From: Venenivibrio stagnispumantis
Lineage (GTDB): Bacteria; Aquificota; Aquificia; Aquificales; Hydrogenothermaceae
Length of the DNA stretch: 55,395 nucleotides
Assembly (NCBI RefSeq): GCF_900182795.1
Contig: NZ_FXTX01000009.1
Location: forward strand, 1 to 55,395
Direction of reading: 5' to 3'
Shown here: piece after piece, positions 54,167-55,395 of the stretch
How positions within the stretch are numbered: the stretch's first letter is position 1
Layout of the letters: each line of letters starts with the position of its first letter
The notes under the pieces: model-generated
Database searches by the model: none
What the model saw: the letters and a program-made list of their open reading frames with translations, nothing else
What the model was told of the DNA's origin: nothing
Program-made: the position numbers and the translations under genes

Positions 54167-54195
54167 TTGACAAATAAAACGATGTTATATATAAT
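54167..54195 (+). promoter_or_regulatory. Near-perfect sigma-70 promoter of acs
   Basis: TTGACA (54167-54172) and TATAAT (54190-54195) with a 17-base spacer, exactly the consensus. Transcription should start at about 54202, giving a leader of about 37 bases with an AAAGGAGG ribosome site. Confidence 0.85.
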
Positions 54196-54238
54196 GCTTC
54201 ACCGTTTTTTAAAAAATCTTAACAAAGGAGGTTTCATT

Positions 54239-55395
54239 ATGGAAAAGACAGATTTGCTTTTGAATGTTCAGGAAAAGTATTACCCACCGGAAGAGATAGT
54301 AAAGACAGCAAATTTTCCGGATTATGAATCTGTTTATAAAAAATCAATAGAAAATCCGGATGAATTTTGGAGCGAAATAGCAAATCAGCTTGAATGGTTT
54401 TCCAAATGGGAAAAAGTCCTTGAATGGAATTATCCTTATGCAAAATGGTTTGTAGGTGGAAAAACAAATATCACCTATAACTGCCTTGATAGACATGTTA
54501 AAAACGGAAAAAGAAATAAAGTAGCATACATATATGTAGATGAAGAAGGAAATGAAAAAAAGATAACTTATGGAGAGCTATTAGAACAAGTAAATAGATT
54601 GGCTAATGGGCTTAAATCCCTCGGTGTCCAAAAAGGAGATAGAGTATCTATATATATGCCAAATACAATAGAAGCTATAATCTCTATGCTTGCCTGTGCA
54701 AGAATAGGAGCAATCCATAGTGTTGTATTTGCCGGATTTAGCGAAGGGGCTTTAAAAATTAGAATAGAAGATGCAAAAGCAAAAGTAGTTATAACAGCTA
54801 CTTATACAAAAAGAAGAGGAAAAAGAATACCTCTTTATCCGGTTGTAAGAGAAGCTATTAGAGATTTAGATTTTGTTGAAAAAGTTATCCTTTGGGATAG
54901 AGATAAAGATATGTCTGAGGAATTTGAAGAGCATTTTGTTGTGGATTTTGAAACTTTAATCAAAAGCCATCCAAAAACTTGCGAGCCAGAGGTAATGGAT
55001 GCAGAAGACCCATTATTCATACTTTATACATCAGGGACAACAGGAAAACCAAAAGGAGTATTACATACAACCGGCGGATATATGGTAAATACATATCTAA
55101 CAACAAAAGCAGTTTTTGATGTAAAAGAAGATACTATCTATTGGTGCACTGCCGATATTGGCTGGATTACAGGACATAGTTATATAGTGTATGGGCCACT
55201 TGCAAATGGTATAACTTCTGTAATAATGGAAGGAGTTCCTGTATATCCTCATCCTGGAATATGGTGGGAATATGTTGAAAAATACGGAGTAAATGTATTT
55301 TACACAGCACCAACAGCAATAAGAATGTTAATGAGATTTGGAGAAGAAATACCAGCAAAATATGATTTATCAACTTTAAGAGTGCTTGGTTCTGT
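54239..55395 (+). CDS. acs: Acetyl-CoA synthetase, 5' part (cut by window end)
   Basis: The first 385 residues of an AMP-forming acetyl-CoA synthetase. The start [19 protein letters not shown] follows an AAAGGAGG site. Visible are [17 protein letters not shown], the P-loop-like [12 protein letters not shown], and [18 protein letters not shown] with the Trp that limits the pocket to acetate. About 250 C-terminal residues, including the regulatory acetylation Lys, are outside the window. It probably supports acetate assimilation, under strong promoter control. Confidence 0.95.
   Translation, partial: MEKTDLLLNVQEKYYPPEEIVKTANFPDYESVYKKSIENPDEFWSEIANQLEWFSKWEKVLEWNYPYAKWFVGGKTNITYNCLDRHVKNGKRNKVAYIYVDEEGNEKKITYGELLEQVNRLANGLKSLGVQKGDRVSIYMPNTIEAIISMLACARIGAIHSVVFAGFSEGALKIRIEDAKAKVVITATYTKRRGKRIPLYPVVREAIRDLDFVEKVILWDRDKDMSEEFEEHFVVDFETLIKSHPKTCEPEVMDAEDPLFILYTSGTTGKPKGVLHTTGGYMVNTYLTTKAVFDVKEDTIYWCTADIGWITGHSYIVYGPLANGITSVIMEGVPVYPHPGIWWEYVEKYGVNVFYTAPTAIRMLMRFGEEIPAKYDLSTLRVLGS

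Overview
The window looks like a core chromosomal segment of an AT-rich, Gram-negative, probably thermophilic chemolithotroph of the Aquificota, most likely near Hydrogenothermaceae/Sulfurihydrogenibium. This placement is inferred from very AT-rich DNA, short tightly packed operons, outer-membrane genes (lpxL-like, tolC, cpoB-like), futalosine-route menaquinone genes (mqnC, an mqnP-like ubiA, a ubiX/mqnM homologue), the succinylase lysine branch (dapD), purT and c-type cytochromes. It was not confirmed by any database search.

Layout. 1-1271: two IS1-family elements, one frameshifted and cut by the window edge, the other complete with terminal repeats and a target duplication. 1270-4044: signalling genes (FIST sensor, GGDEF-EAL protein) and a small oxidase-like membrane protein. 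4101-8610: mqnC, cdsA, uppS, a CpoB-like lipoprotein, asd. 8644-15472: dnaG-rpoD, then argS, a SPOR protein and a DUF445 protein. 15493-16597: two cold-shock genes with a long leader, a structured non-coding stretch and the 3' third of a moaA gene. 16594-21240: rhodanese, a lone flgL with a sigma-28-like promoter, and hisD-smpB-orf-alr. 21360-25461: SPFH/NfeD pair, a three-haem cytochrome, a stress protein, a site-2 protease, a ferredoxin. 25499-32903: alaS, an inactive M16 homologue, a ruvX gene without a normal start codon, mltG and an L,D-transpeptidase. 33027-37668: a cysteine desulfurase-like protein without its PLP lysine, a cysteine-free Mrp, then dapD-purT. 37716-46811: prenyltransferase, DEAD-box helicase, a candidate small RNA, and hom-transporter-nudix-acyltransferase genes ending in a three-domain ligase/ACP/acyltransferase fusion. 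46866-50456: periplasmic sensor, TolC, adaptor and ABC ATPase without a permease. 50453-55395: surE, tRNA-Pro, xer, ubiX, a U32 peptidase and the 5' part of acs behind a near-perfect sigma-70 promoter with tandem palindromes.

The most notable points are: (1) the desulfurase-like protein with Tyr in place of the PLP lysine but a retained catalytic-loop Cys, next to an Mrp ATPase with no cysteine at all; (2) near-total absence of GATC (two sites found by eye in 55 kb), with Asp and Arg-Ser codon choices arranged to avoid it; (3) a candidate C-rich small RNA between the helicase and hom; (4) a multibranched RNA candidate abutting a moaA remnant; (5) ruvX with only AUC/AUA available as start; (6) the ligase-ACP-acyltransferase fusion.
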